Assembly (NCBI GenBank): GCA_020248405.1
Contig: JADCHQ010000018.1
Coordinates: 1 to 64,000 of the forward strand
Length of the DNA stretch: 64,000 nucleotides
From: Rhodocyclaceae bacterium
Lineage (GTDB): Bacteria > Pseudomonadota > Gammaproteobacteria > Burkholderiales > Ga0077523
Direction: 5' to 3'
Of this stretch, positions 1-8,552 are shown in pieces; position 1 is the first letter of the stretch, and every line of letters begins with the position of its first letter. Position numbers and translations under genes: made by a program. Under the pieces are notes generated by a model. The model did not search any database and was not told where the DNA came from. It worked only from the letters and a program-made list of their open reading frames with translations.

Positions 1-17
1 CCCGGCAGTGGCCGCAA

Positions 18-122
18 TATGCCGAAAACGGCTGGCCTGTATATGCCGAAAATCAGACCGGCCGATCCGGCTGCCAGGTGGCCTGATTACGCCGAAAACG
101 CGGTGGCTTCTTTATGCCGAAA
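18..122. repeat. Four short direct repeats, possible end of an insertion element
   Basis: The motif TATGCCGAAAA occurs at 18-28 and 42-52, with near copies at 88-98 (TACGCCGAAAA) and 113-122 (TATGCCGAAA). Start-to-start distances are 24, 46 and 25 nt, so the copies sit at about one or two steps of a 24-nt period, each preceded by a GGC or GCC triplet. Multiple spaced transposase-binding repeats are typical of the ends of IS21-type elements, so this could be the end of an element lying left of the window. That is inference, because no transposase gene is visible here. Confidence 0.4.
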
Positions 123-218
123 GGTGACACCTGAGCCAGGCTTCGATCAAGCCGAGGTCTTCGAACGCGAGACAGGGGATGGCGACGGCCGTCGTCATCG
201 TGAGCTGCTCATGAATGC

Positions 219-815
219 CTACCACGCACCGGCCTCTGTGCGGCAGCCCGCCGTCTCGCAGACCGTCGCTTCACTGCACGCCACATGGGGGGCGTGCACG
301 GCGCTGGTTTCATCGCCATCCTCTGGCCCGTCCGGGATGGAGATCAGCCGGCCCAGCAGAGCACCGAGCACCAGATCGTCCATCCGGCCGAAGTGGTGCA
401 GGCGCACGCGCCCCTGCCGGTCCAGCACCAGACTCGACGGCGTACCCCGCAGGCCGTAGCGCGTCATCGTGCGCGACGGACCGCCAGGAGTACCGGGTGC
501 ATCCACCCCGATGGGAAAGGACCAGCGGTATTCGTGGATGAAGGCCCGCAGGGCCTCCACTGTCATCACTGCGTGGTGCTCGAACACCGTGTGCAGGCCC
601 ACCACGGCCAGTTCAGACGCGGGGAAGGCCTGGCATACCCGCTCGGCCTGCGGAAGCCCGTAAGCCACGCAGCCCGGGCATAGCATTTGAAAGGTGTGCA
701 GCAACACCACCCGGCCGCGCAGCGAATCCAGGGTGATCGGGGCCGGGGTATTCAACCAGGCGCTGACGACCCAATCGGGCAGCACCGGGGGGGGCGGATC
801 CGTGGGTCGGGTCAT
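219..815 (-). CDS. Redoxin / AhpC-TSA-like thioredoxin-fold protein
   Basis: A 198-residue thioredoxin-fold protein. After a short proline-rich start it has a RGRVVLLHTF strand followed by MLCPGCVAYGLP, a CPGC pair (about residues 45-48) in the position of a redoxin active site. A GTPSSLVLD segment later matches the cis-proline strand of the fold. The start ATG has a GAGGAGG ribosome site 5 nt upstream. It lies co-directionally 64 nt downstream of an AhpD-like gene and an exported protoglobin gene, which suggests a small redox or peroxide-related cluster. There is no signal peptide, so it is probably cytoplasmic. The exact subfamily (TlpA-like or peroxiredoxin-like) is not certain. Confidence 0.7.
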   Translation of the reverse strand: MTRPTDPPPPVLPDWVVSAWLNTPAPITLDSLRGRVVLLHTFQMLCPGCVAYGLPQAERVCQAFPASELAVVGLHTVFEHHAVMTVEALRAFIHEYRWSFPIGVDAPGTPGGPSRTMTRYGLRGTPSSLVLDRQGRVRLHHFGRMDDLVLGALLGRLISIPDGPEDGDETSAVHAPHVACSEATVCETAGCRTEAGAW

Positions 816-879
816 GGGGCCTCCTCGATAGCGGCGGTCCCCCGGAACGATGCTCCGGGGGCCAGGCTGTGGACCGCGG

Positions 880-1425
880 TCAGGCGGCGCAGCGCAGCTT
901 CACCTGCGGAAAGTCCACTGGTACGTTCAGCGCCACATTGACGTAATTGGTGAACAGGTTCAACGCCACGTGGGCCACGATCTCGACGATGCCCTCGTCG
1001 GTGAAGCCCACCTCGCGCAGGTGGTGCACATCATCGCCGCTGACGTGACCGCGCTTCTCGACCATCTGGAGCGCGAAGCGCAGGGCCGCACCAGTCTTCG
1101 GATCGGTCCCATGCCCTGCCTGGGCGGCCGTCATTTCCTCGGCCGTGGCGCCGGCCTTGCGGCCCAGCACCGTGTGGGCTGCCAGGCAGTACTCGCACTG
1201 GTTGCGGTCGGCCACTGCCACGGCGATCTGCTCGCCCAGCTTGGCCGGCAGCGTGCCGCCGCCGAGCGCACCGAACGAGCCCCATATGCTGCGTAACGCA
1301 GCCGGCGAGTTGGCGACGGCACGGAACATGTTGGGCACGGTCCCGAAGGCCTGCTGAATCTGCAACAACAAGGCGGCGCGATCGGCGGAAGTTTGGTGGG
1401 CATTGATGAGGGGAACGTGGCTCAT
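880..1425 (-). CDS. Carboxymuconolactone decarboxylase-family (AhpD-like) protein
   Basis: A 181-residue protein of the AhpD/CMD fold. The family signature is visible as CEYCLAAH, giving C77-X2-C80-X3-H84, the cysteine pair and histidine used for alkylhydroperoxidase or disulfide-reductase chemistry. The start chosen is the ATG at 1425, because AAAGGAG lies 7-8 nt upstream. A longer reading starting at 1458 would swallow that ribosome site. Length fits the peroxidase-related CMD subgroup. Neighbours are a redoxin downstream and an exported protoglobin upstream, all on the same strand, which fits a role in handling peroxide or electrophiles. The substrate cannot be told from sequence. Confidence 0.85.
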   Translation of the reverse strand: MSHVPLINAHQTSADRAALLLQIQQAFGTVPNMFRAVANSPAALRSIWGSFGALGGGTLPAKLGEQIAVAVADRNQCEYCLAAHTVLGRKAGATAEEMTAAQAGHGTDPKTGAALRFALQMVEKRGHVSGDDVHHLREVGFTDEGIVEIVAHVALNLFTNYVNVALNVPVDFPQVKLRCAA

Positions 1426-1483
1426 GAATAACTCCTTTGGGTTTCGTGAAGTAGGCAAGGGAAAACGAGTCCTGCCGTCGATT

Positions 1484-2149
1484 TCAGAATTCGCCGTCTT
1501 TGATGTAGGGCTGACTCCACAGGATGCTTTGCATCAGCACCGACTTCACCCAGGCGGCGTGCATTCTTTCCACGTCGGCGCTCGAGGCGCCCTTCTTGGC
1601 GAGGAAGGGCTTGAGCGTGGTCGTGATTGGAATGGTCAGCGCCGGGATGTAGCGGAAGTTGACCTGCGCCACACTTGGCGCGCGGTCGGTCTTGTTCTTC
1701 TTGAGCCTGTTGTGGCGCAGGCCGATTTCATGCTGCCAGTCCAGCCAGCGCTGGTCGTAGTTGGCGTCGGCGGTGTCCAGGATCCACAGCGCGAAGCGCT
1801 TGCGCACGGCTTCGAGGTATGCGCCGTCCGGCTTGCCGGTCTTGGCGTCGCTGAAAAAATAGACAAGCTCAGGCGTTGAGGCGACGAAGCCGTACCAGAC
1901 GTCGAGAATTGCGTCGGTCTGGTCGGCCAGGATCGCCTTGCTCTGGCGCAGCGCTTTGATGTCTTCCTCGGTGAACAAGAGCGAGGCTTGCAACGACTTG
2001 AGGTCGGCCATCGTGTAGGGGGCCTTGACCAGCGCACGCTGGCCGTAGGCATAGCCCGGGACGGCGGGGTTGGATTGTTGTTGGGCGTGGCTGGCAGGCA
2101 GCGCCGCAACCAAAGCGACGGCGAGCATGGAAGGTGCAAAGATTTTCAT
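1484..2149 (-). CDS. Protoglobin-family protein with signal peptide
   Basis: A 221-residue protein. Residues 1-24 form a typical signal peptide (MKIF start, hydrophobic stretch, cleavage near SHAQ). The rest matches the protoglobin family: a WYGFVASTPEL helix and the conserved HEIGLRHNRLKKNKTD segment, which should carry the proximal haem histidine. Protoglobins are single-domain globins that bind O2, CO or NO. The characterised ones are cytoplasmic, so the export signal is unusual and suggests a periplasmic haem protein. The ATG at 2149 has GGAG 6 nt upstream; a GTG immediately before it is less likely. It is divergent from an AraC regulator, with a 65-bp shared upstream region, and may be controlled by it. 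Confidence 0.75.
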   Translation of the reverse strand: MKIFAPSMLAVALVAALPASHAQQQSNPAVPGYAYGQRALVKAPYTMADLKSLQASLLFTEEDIKALRQSKAILADQTDAILDVWYGFVASTPELVYFFSDAKTGKPDGAYLEAVRKRFALWILDTADANYDQRWLDWQHEIGLRHNRLKKNKTDRAPSVAQVNFRYIPALTIPITTTLKPFLAKKGASSADVERMHAAWVKSVLMQSILWSQPYIKDGEF

Positions 2150-2214
2150 CACGTTCTCCGGTTGGCGAGCGGCGGATGTCGCTCGACGGGTTGCATCTTG
2201 ACTGGAGAATCTGG

Positions 2215-3129
2215 ATGATGGGTGCCATGGAGTCCACGATACTTAACCCATCGTCCAAGACAGCCCGCCCTTCTTCATCTGAGGCGGTCGACCGGCTTTC
2301 GACGCTGCTGGATCGCTTCCATGTCCGTGCTTCGCTCTTCCACGCTGGGCCCCTGTGCGGCCGCACCAGCTTCGAGTGCCAACCGGATCGGGCGTTTCTG
2401 CACGTGCTGCGCCGGGGGCGCCTGCAGATCGAGCATCCCCAGGGCGGCCCGGCACTCAAGCGGGTTGTGGTGGATACGCCCACGCTGGTGCTCTACCCGC
2501 GCGCCGTACACCACGCATTCGTCAACCCGCCTCGCGAGGGATCGGATTTCACCTGCGCAACGCTTCATTTTGCTGGCGGTGACCGCAACCCCATCGTCGC
2601 GGCGCTGCCGCCACTAGTGTTGGTGCCCCTGGACGCCACACCAGGTCTGCGGCCGGCCCTGGACCTGCTGTTTGCCGAAACCGACCGCATGCGCTGCGGT
2701 TCTCGACTGCTGGCGGACCGGTTGTTCGAGGTGGTGCTGATTCAGCTACTGCGCTGGATCCTCGATCATCCACAGGCGGTGGGCGTCCGCAGCGGCCTGG
2801 TGATGGCCTTGAACCACCCGCGGCTTGCCCGCGCGCTGGTGGCGTTGCATGCGGCACCACAAGATGACTGGCCGCTCGCACGCATGGCGGCCGAGGCCGG
2901 CATGTCACGCAGCGCATTTGCCGAGACCTTCAAGACCATCACGGGCACCACGCCCGCCGCCTACGTGACCGATTGGAAACTGACGGTGGCCTCGACGCTG
3001 TTGCGCGCCGGGCAGCCGCAGAAGCTGGTGGCTGCCGAGTTGGGGTTTTCGACTGCTTCGTCGCTGAGCCGCGCGTTCAAGCAGCGCTTCGCGGCATCAC
3101 CACGCAAGTGGCTTGCGGCCCAGGGGTAG
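2215..3129 (+). CDS. AraC-family transcriptional regulator
   Basis: A 304-residue regulator. The N-terminal half is a cupin-like sensing domain (about residues 25-170; RGRLQIEHPQGG and LYPRAVHHAF are the beta-barrel strands), similar to the AraC cupin_6 group. The C-terminal 100 residues hold the double helix-turn-helix: MAAEAGMSRSAFAETFK is the first and AAELGFSTASSLSRAFKQRF the second. The start at 2215 has GGAG 7 nt upstream; ATG codons at 2218 and 2227 are alternatives. It faces away from the protoglobin gene, so the three-gene redox cluster on the minus strand is its likely target. The effector is unknown. Confidence 0.88.
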   Translation: MMGAMESTILNPSSKTARPSSSEAVDRLSTLLDRFHVRASLFHAGPLCGRTSFECQPDRAFLHVLRRGRLQIEHPQGGPALKRVVVDTPTLVLYPRAVHHAFVNPPREGSDFTCATLHFAGGDRNPIVAALPPLVLVPLDATPGLRPALDLLFAETDRMRCGSRLLADRLFEVVLIQLLRWILDHPQAVGVRSGLVMALNHPRLARALVALHAAPQDDWPLARMAAEAGMSRSAFAETFKTITGTTPAAYVTDWKLTVASTLLRAGQPQKLVAAELGFSTASSLSRAFKQRFAASPRKWLAAQG

Positions 3130-3385
3130 CGGCAGCTTGCTGGCCCGTTGCGGACATCACGAGGATCTGTGCCCACGGCTTCGGTTGTTCGCGGATGTCG
3201 GCTCGGGGACGTCTTTCCACCGGCCACAGTTCCGTCTCCGCAGCCTGCAAAGACACGCCGCCGTGCGCCATTGCGCGGACAGCGCCGGCTCGATCTGCCT
3301 TGATATCTTTGCGCGTGCTTCAAAAAGCCGGATGGCGCCCGAGTGGCTCCACCGCAGCCCGGTGGCCGCGGGCGCGCCGGTCTGG

Positions 3386-4438
3386 TCAGGGAATGATCCG
3401 CGCCGCGCGGAAGGACGCGAACTGCCGCAGGAACATGTCCTCGGAGTCCACTGCTTCGCAGAAGCCGTGACGCCGCAGCTTGCCCACGTCGGAGACGATG
3501 TCCCAGCGCGATCCGAAGACGAAATCGCCGAAAGCATACCCCGCCAGCTGATCGAGGCGATAGGGTTGCAAGCCATGCTGACCCACGAGGGCGTCCCACC
3601 GCGATGACAGCGCCGGCAGGAACTGGGTCAACCGGCGCGGCGACGGCGCGGCCAGGGGCACCTCGAAGAACTCGGCCATGCGCGGCCACAGGTTACTCCA
3701 GCGGATGAGATCGCCGTTGGTGAAATTGAATGCCTGGTTCGCACAGGCGGGCGTGGTGGCAACCCACTCCATGCCGCGGGCGAGCAGGCCCGAATCGGTG
3801 CACTGGTACAGGGCAGTCCAGTTCTCCGGTGCGCCCGGATGGCAGAAGGGCTCGCCGGCGGCCTTGCACAGACTGGCATACACCGCCAGCAGCAGCGACA
3901 GGTTCATGGGACTGCCCAGGGACAGGCCGCACACCGCGTGCGGCCGCACGGCGGACCACGTCCAGGCCTTGCCCGCCTGCCGCGCCTCGAGCCAGTCCTG
4001 CTGGTCGAAGTAGAAGTTGTCACCGGCGTGACGCGGGTGGTGCTCCTTGGCCGGCGTGGTGAAGGGCCCCAGGTGGGAGCCGTACCACTTGGTACCCTCC
4101 ACGAGATGCACGTGCTGCAGCGCCGGGCTCGCGGCCTCCATGGCCTCCACCACGTTCACCAGCATCGAGGTGTTGCGCTGTCGAAGCGCGGCGGCGTCCG
4201 CATCCTGCACGAAGGCGCAATAGAAAACATGCGTGGCATCAGATATGGCCGCCAGGGCTGCCCGCGTGGCAGCCCCATCGGAGAGGTCCACCGCCAAATG
4301 CCGGCAGCGCACGGCGGCGTCCGGGGCCCGCCGCGAAAGGGCGATCACCTCCCACTGGCCACTCGCGGCCAGGTGCGCGGTGAGATAGCGGCCCGTGACC
4401 CCCGTGGCTCCCGCTACCACTGCCACCCGCCGCGTCAT
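3386..4438 (-). CDS. NAD(P)-dependent SDR-type oxidoreductase, PRISE-like
   Basis: A 350-residue Rossmann-fold protein. The nucleotide-binding GATGVTG is at residues 11-16. A lysine-tyrosine pair lies in GTKWYGSH (K117, Y119) and NFYF is at 141-144, the positions used by progesterone 5-beta-reductase/iridoid synthase-like enzymes (PRISE), which reduce activated C=C bonds of enones. Length and the NFYF motif separate it from classical YxxxK SDRs. Its ATG overlaps the stop of the upstream ketopantoate-reductase-like gene as ATGA, so the two are translated together and probably act in one pathway. The substrate is unknown. Confidence 0.75.
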   Translation of the reverse strand: MTRRVAVVAGATGVTGRYLTAHLAASGQWEVIALSRRAPDAAVRCRHLAVDLSDGAATRAALAAISDATHVFYCAFVQDADAAALRQRNTSMLVNVVEAMEAASPALQHVHLVEGTKWYGSHLGPFTTPAKEHHPRHAGDNFYFDQQDWLEARQAGKAWTWSAVRPHAVCGLSLGSPMNLSLLLAVYASLCKAAGEPFCHPGAPENWTALYQCTDSGLLARGMEWVATTPACANQAFNFTNGDLIRWSNLWPRMAEFFEVPLAAPSPRRLTQFLPALSSRWDALVGQHGLQPYRLDQLAGYAFGDFVFGSRWDIVSDVGKLRRHGFCEAVDSEDMFLRQFASFRAARIIP

Positions 4439-5433
4439 GTGGAGGCTCCCGCGGCGCCTGCCGCCTCGGCTTCCGCCTCGGCCTCCACCTTGGCATAATC
4501 CTCGGCCCGGCCGGTGGCCAGCGCCGCGCTGCGCTCCAGGCCCTTGACGATGGCTACCAGCGTCTCGTTGTACGGCACGCTCATGCCCAGCGCCCGGGCC
4601 TCGCGCACCAAGGCGCCGTTGATGGCATCGATCTCCGTGCGCCGTCGCTGCTCGATGTGCTGCATCATCGAGGGCTTGTTGAAGCGAACGCGGCAGTGGG
4701 AGCGGATGGTGTGCCGCGGGTCGGGGTCGGGCAGGCGGATGCCCTTGCGCGCCACCACTGCGAGGATCTCGTCGATCACCCGCTCCTGCAACGCGTTCAT
4801 CTCGGGCACACGGAACATGTCGCCGCTGCGCAGCTGCGTGACCGCGGTGAGCACGTTGATGCCGCAGTTGAGCACGAACTTTCCCCAGATCCACGCCATG
4901 GGGTCGGCGACGATCTCGGTGTCGATGCCGGCCGCGTTCAGCAGGCGGTGCAGCGCGCGGATGCGCGGGGTGTCCGTGCCGTCGAGTTCGCCGATGGAAG
5001 TCATGCCGGCGTTCGTGTAGAGGCACCGGCCGGGGGCCGGATTGGCGGCGCTGTTCATGCTGACCCCGGCCACCACTCGGGTGGCGCCGAGCTCCGCCGT
5101 GAGCGCCTCCACGTTACCGATGCCGTTCTGGAGCGTGAGAGCGAATCCGCCGGCGCCCAGCACGGCCTTCGCGGTGCACGCGGCGGCGGCCGTGGCGTTC
5201 GAGTCCGTGAAGACGATCACCGCATCGAAGGGGGCGAGCCCGGCTGGATCGGTGCACGCCGGCACGCGCAGCACGTGCTCTCCGCGCAGACCCTCCACCC
5301 GCAGGCCTTCGCGGCTGATGGCCTCCACGTGCGCCTGTCGCTTATCGAGCAGCGTAACATCCACTCCCGTCCGGAACAGCAGGCCACCGTAGACACCTCC
5401 CATGGCGCCCGCACCGATCATGGCAATGCGCAT
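4435..5433 (-). CDS. Ketopantoate reductase-family (PanE/ApbA-like) oxidoreductase
   Basis: A 332-residue NADP-dependent reductase of the 2-dehydropantoate 2-reductase family. MRIAMIGAGAMGG gives the GxGxxG dinucleotide loop at residues 7-12, and the C-terminal ApbA_C half is helical. The start at 5433 is preceded by a GGGGAGGG ribosome site; upstream in-frame codons are implausible. The C terminus ends in an unusual alternating Glu-Ala run (EAEAEAEAA). Its stop overlaps the start of the PRISE-like reductase by 4 nt. Because pantothenate genes are absent here, it may be a paralogue acting on another 2-keto acid rather than true PanE. Confidence 0.85.
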   Translation of the reverse strand: MRIAMIGAGAMGGVYGGLLFRTGVDVTLLDKRQAHVEAISREGLRVEGLRGEHVLRVPACTDPAGLAPFDAVIVFTDSNATAAAACTAKAVLGAGGFALTLQNGIGNVEALTAELGATRVVAGVSMNSAANPAPGRCLYTNAGMTSIGELDGTDTPRIRALHRLLNAAGIDTEIVADPMAWIWGKFVLNCGINVLTAVTQLRSGDMFRVPEMNALQERVIDEILAVVARKGIRLPDPDPRHTIRSHCRVRFNKPSMMQHIEQRRRTEIDAINGALVREARALGMSVPYNETLVAIVKGLERSAALATGRAEDYAKVEAEAEAEAAGAAGAST

Positions 5434-5568
5434 GCTTCCCTCCCCGCCAGGAACAGACCCGCATTGGACCACAGGCTGTCCTCGCCCATGCAGGGGGATG
5501 GCGGGGCGTTCGGGCTTCCCGCGCTTCACCAATATCGCCTATCCAGCGCAGCGCCGTGCGGAGGCCCC

Positions 5569-6360
5569 TTGAGCCAGAGCACCATCCACCACATCCCGGT
5601 CTGCCCGTTTTCGCAGCGTCTCGAGATCCTCCTCGCCCTCAAGGGTCAACACGGCGCGGTTCGCTTTTCGGTGGTGGACATCACGAAGCCCCGCGACCCG
5701 GCACTGCTGGCCAAGACGCGCGGCGTGACGGCGCTCCCCGTGCTCGAGCGGCCCGACGGCAGGCTCATCCGGGAGAGCCTGGTGATCCTCCAGTACCTGG
5801 AGGACATCTTCCCCGAGCCCCGGATCGCGCAGCGGGATCCCTATCGCCGGGCCGTGGAGAACATGCTGGTCCGGCTCGAAGGCGACTTCGCCACGGCCGG
5901 TTACGTGATGGTGATGAACCAGGATCCGGCGCGGCGCGACGCCCTGCGGGAGGTTATGCTAAAGCATTACGCGCGCCTCGACGCCTTCCTGCAGGAACAC
6001 GCGCCCGCCGGCACCTTCCTTTTCGAAACGTTCGGGTGGGCGGAGGCGGTCTTCACGCCGCTGTTCATGCGCTTCTGGTTCCTCGAATACTACGAGGCAT
6101 TCCACCTGCCCGACGAGCCCGGTTTCGCGCGGGTCCGCGGCTGGCGGGACGCGTGTCTCGCGCATCCGGCGGCGCAGCAGGTCACACGCGAGGAGATCGT
6201 GAAGCTGTACTACGACTACGCGAAGGGCGCGGGCAACGGCGCGCTTCCGCCGGGCCGCAGCCGCTCGTCCTTCGTCTTCGAGCCCCACTGGAGCGCGCGC
6301 CCCTGGCCACCCCGGGACAAGTACGCCACCAGCGCGACGGACGCCGAACTCGGGCTTTGA
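5569..6360 (+). CDS. Glutathione S-transferase family protein
   Basis: A 263-residue GST. The N-terminal thioredoxin-like domain begins HHIPVCPFSQRLEILLALKG, with CPFS at residues 12-15 at the usual catalytic position. TALPVLE provides the cis-proline and RESLVILQYLEDIFP the gamma-glutamyl-binding strand and helix. The all-helical C-terminal domain follows (about 90-230). No ATG or GTG fits the start; the TTG at 5569 with GGAGG at 5560-5564 (4-nt spacing) gives a complete domain. It lies 13 nt before the Nudix-MBL fusion gene and may share its transcript. The tail of about 30 residues is rich in Pro and Ser and looks unstructured. Confidence 0.85.
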   Translation: MSQSTIHHIPVCPFSQRLEILLALKGQHGAVRFSVVDITKPRDPALLAKTRGVTALPVLERPDGRLIRESLVILQYLEDIFPEPRIAQRDPYRRAVENMLVRLEGDFATAGYVMVMNQDPARRDALREVMLKHYARLDAFLQEHAPAGTFLFETFGWAEAVFTPLFMRFWFLEYYEAFHLPDEPGFARVRGWRDACLAHPAAQQVTREEIVKLYYDYAKGAGNGALPPGRSRSSFVFEPHWSARPWPPRDKYATSATDAELGL

Positions 6361-6373
6361 CGGGCGCCTGCAG

Positions 6374-8047
6374 GTGATCCGGTCTTCCCAGCTGCTGCAC
6401 CCCTCTCGCCCACCCGTCGCTCCGAGCCCCGCCGCGACGGTGCTGCTGCTGCGCGACGGCGCGCAGGGCCTTGAGGTGCTCATGACGCGGCGATCCATGA
6501 CGGCGAGCTTCGCGCCCGGGGCATACGTGTTTCCTGGCGGCGGCATCGATGCAGGCGACGCATCGCTCGACACCCACGCGCTGGCGCACAGACGCCCCAC
6601 CCAGGACCACCGTTTGCTCACCCAGGCCATTGCCGCGATCCGCGAGAGTTTCGAGGAACTCGGGGTGCTGCTGGCCCGGCACGCCGACGGGCGAGGGGCC
6701 GTGGCAGCAGACGTGACCTCGCTGGACCGGCACGCGCCCCTGGCGGCGCAGTGCGCCCGCCGCGGCCTGCGGCTGGCCGCCGACGAGGTGTTCGTGCTCG
6801 CGCACTGGATCACCGACCGCGACCTGTCGCGGCGCTTCGACGTGCCCTTCCTGGTGGCGCGCATGCCCGACGGCCAGCAACCGGTGGCCGACGAGAAGGA
6901 ACAGTTCGAGCCAGTGTGGGTGCGCCCCGCGGACGCCCTGGAGCGCCATGGCGCCGGGCAGTTCTTCCTCATCTTCCCCACCATCCGCACGCTGGAGCGG
7001 ATGGTGGCGTTCCAGAGCGCGGACCACGTGCTGGCGAGCTGCCGCGAGGAAAAACCCTGGTTCGTGAGTTGTCCCCGCGCGGGCATCCTCGCGGGCCGGG
7101 AGCAGCGCTACATGGAGCACGAAGCGCCGTTCGGGGAACTTGCGCTCACCTGCCCCGACGGCCAGGTGGTCCAACACCTGGACTGGCAGCCGGACCGGGT
7201 GGTGCCCCTGCTGCGAAACGTGCAGCGCGTGACCTGCGCCAACCCCGGCGTAATGACCGGCCCCGGCACCAACAGCTACGTGATCGGCGATCCGGACACG
7301 GGGTTCGTGGTGCTAGACCCCGGCCCCGAGGACGCCGAACACCAGCAGCGCCTATGGCGCGCAGCAGGGGGCGACGTGCGCCACATCCTGTGCACCCATT
7401 CCCACCCGGACCATTCGCCGGGCGCGCGCCCGCTGCAGGCACTGTGCGAGCGCCACGGCCGCCGACCGGAGATCCTGGGCATGGGCTCCAGGCCCACCGC
7501 CCGGGCCGCGAGCCGGTTCACCCCCGACCGGGAGCTCGTGGACTCAGAGCGCATCGTGCTGAGCGGCGCCACGCACCGGCACACCCTGCGCGTGCTCCAC
7601 ACGCCCGGCCACGCCGCGAATCACCTGTGCCTGGTGCTCGAAGAAGACCGCCTGCTCTTCAGCGGCGACCACGTGCTGAACGGCAGCACCACCGTCATCG
7701 ATCCACCGGATGGCCGCATGGCCGACTACCTGGAGTCGCTGGACCGCCTTCTCGCGGAGTGCGAACGCACCGGGATCGGATTCATTCTCCCCGCCCACGG
7801 CTACGTGCTGGGCAACGTGTTCGGCGAACCCCACGACGCGGCAGACGTGATCCGCCGGCTGCGCGCCCACCGCCTGCGGCGGGAAGCGAGGATCCTCGCC
7901 GTCATGGGCGAGCTCCCGGAGGGCACGATGCAGGACTGGGTGGAGCGCGCCTACGACGACGTGCCGCCACGCATGTGGCCCGTGGCGATGCGCTCGCTGC
8001 TGGCGCACGTGGAGCACATCCGGGAGGCGGCGCAGGGGCAGGGGTGA
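6374..8047 (+). CDS. Nudix hydrolase fused to metallo-beta-lactamase-fold hydrolase
   Basis: A 557-residue two-domain protein. The N-terminal half is a Nudix domain with the Nudix box ending RESFEELGV (residues 90-98), although the glycine-rich start of the box (PGGGID) is separated from it by an insertion, as in NUDT19-type enzymes. The C-terminal half is a metallo-beta-lactamase fold with the zinc motif HSHPDH (342-347), TPGHAANH and FSGDH, similar to LACTB2-like hydrolases. The pairing suggests hydrolysis of an acyl-CoA or related thioester and nucleotide substrate. The start is GTG with a weak ribosome site, 13 nt after the GST gene, so it is probably co-transcribed with it. Confidence 0.85.
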   Translation: MIRSSQLLHPSRPPVAPSPAATVLLLRDGAQGLEVLMTRRSMTASFAPGAYVFPGGGIDAGDASLDTHALAHRRPTQDHRLLTQAIAAIRESFEELGVLLARHADGRGAVAADVTSLDRHAPLAAQCARRGLRLAADEVFVLAHWITDRDLSRRFDVPFLVARMPDGQQPVADEKEQFEPVWVRPADALERHGAGQFFLIFPTIRTLERMVAFQSADHVLASCREEKPWFVSCPRAGILAGREQRYMEHEAPFGELALTCPDGQVVQHLDWQPDRVVPLLRNVQRVTCANPGVMTGPGTNSYVIGDPDTGFVVLDPGPEDAEHQQRLWRAAGGDVRHILCTHSHPDHSPGARPLQALCERHGRRPEILGMGSRPTARAASRFTPDRELVDSERIVLSGATHRHTLRVLHTPGHAANHLCLVLEEDRLLFSGDHVLNGSTTVIDPPDGRMADYLESLDRLLAECERTGIGFILPAHGYVLGNVFGEPHDAADVIRRLRAHRLRREARILAVMGELPEGTMQDWVERAYDDVPPRMWPVAMRSLLAHVEHIREAAQGQG

Positions 8048-8351
8048 GCTGGCCGCGCGGGGAGCGCCATTCCAGCGCCTTCGCAGACGGAGCCCAGTGC
8101 CATGCCAGCGCCGGGGAAGCAGGGTTCGTGCGGTTGACCGCCTGCGCGAGGATCCCCTGGCGGGTTGCAAAGGAGATGGCAGACCGCCGAATTTCCCTGA
8201 CCTTCAGACGTTGAAGCGTGAGTGGTGATACAAGGTCATGATCTGAGTGTCGTTTTCCGAACCTTACAAAATCGTACCCACTGACCGTACCCGCTGAACA
8301 TCGGGCTGCGTGTGATCGACTTCCCGCAACGCAGGGAACACCCGGCGGACG
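8048..8351. other. Gene-free left boundary of the accessory island
   Basis: No convincing gene is seen in these 304 bases. They hold a 12-bp copy of the ychF 3' end (8204-8215). On the minus strand a short open reading frame ends at that point with the residues HSRFNV, close to the HFRFNV end of YchF at the far side of the island. The right half leads directly into a brnT remnant whose 5' part is missing. Confidence 0.5.
8204..8215. repeat. Candidate attachment-site copy matching the ychF 3' end (left)
   Basis: The 12-mer TCAGACGTTGAA here is identical, in the same orientation, to 26031-26042, which is the last four codons including stop of ychF on the minus strand. The geometry fits integration at the ychF 3' end, with the displaced original 3' end left at the far boundary of the island. 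Outside the 12-mer only scattered bases agree. No integrase gene is present, so the assignment is tentative. Confidence 0.3.
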
Positions 8352-8552
8352 GTGGATTTACAGATGCGTGTATATCTGGAAGACCTGCGGCACCGCGACC
8401 AGGAGGCGCGCTTCCACGCCCTTGGCAAGACGCTCGATGGGCGTGCGCTGCACATCACCTTCACGCTGCGCGGTGATGGCACCCTGATCCGGGTGATCTC
8501 GGCGAGCGACATGCACCGAAAGGAAAGGAGCGTCCATGACCAAGCCCGCTAA
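8352..8552 (+). pseudogene. brnT: 5'-truncated BrnT-type toxin gene
   Basis: The reading frame encodes the C-terminal two thirds of a BrnT-like ribonuclease toxin: EARFHALGKTLDGR, then HITFTLRGDGTLIRVISASDMHRKER, the conserved strand-plus-arginine-rich end of the family. Full BrnT is about 90 residues and begins with a W-D-x-x-K-x-x-x-N-x-x-KHG segment. That segment is not present in any frame upstream, so roughly the first 35 residues are lost. The end overlaps the start of the brnA antitoxin gene by 17 nt, as in intact brnTA operons. The toxin is probably inactive, leaving an orphan antitoxin and regulator. Confidence 0.65.

Noticed and set aside
4657-5568. Upstream in-frame extension of the GST gene across the ketopantoate reductase gene
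   Set aside because: The extension is antisense to a convincing reductase gene and has no GST-like sequence. The TTG at 5569 with a ribosome site gives a complete GST.
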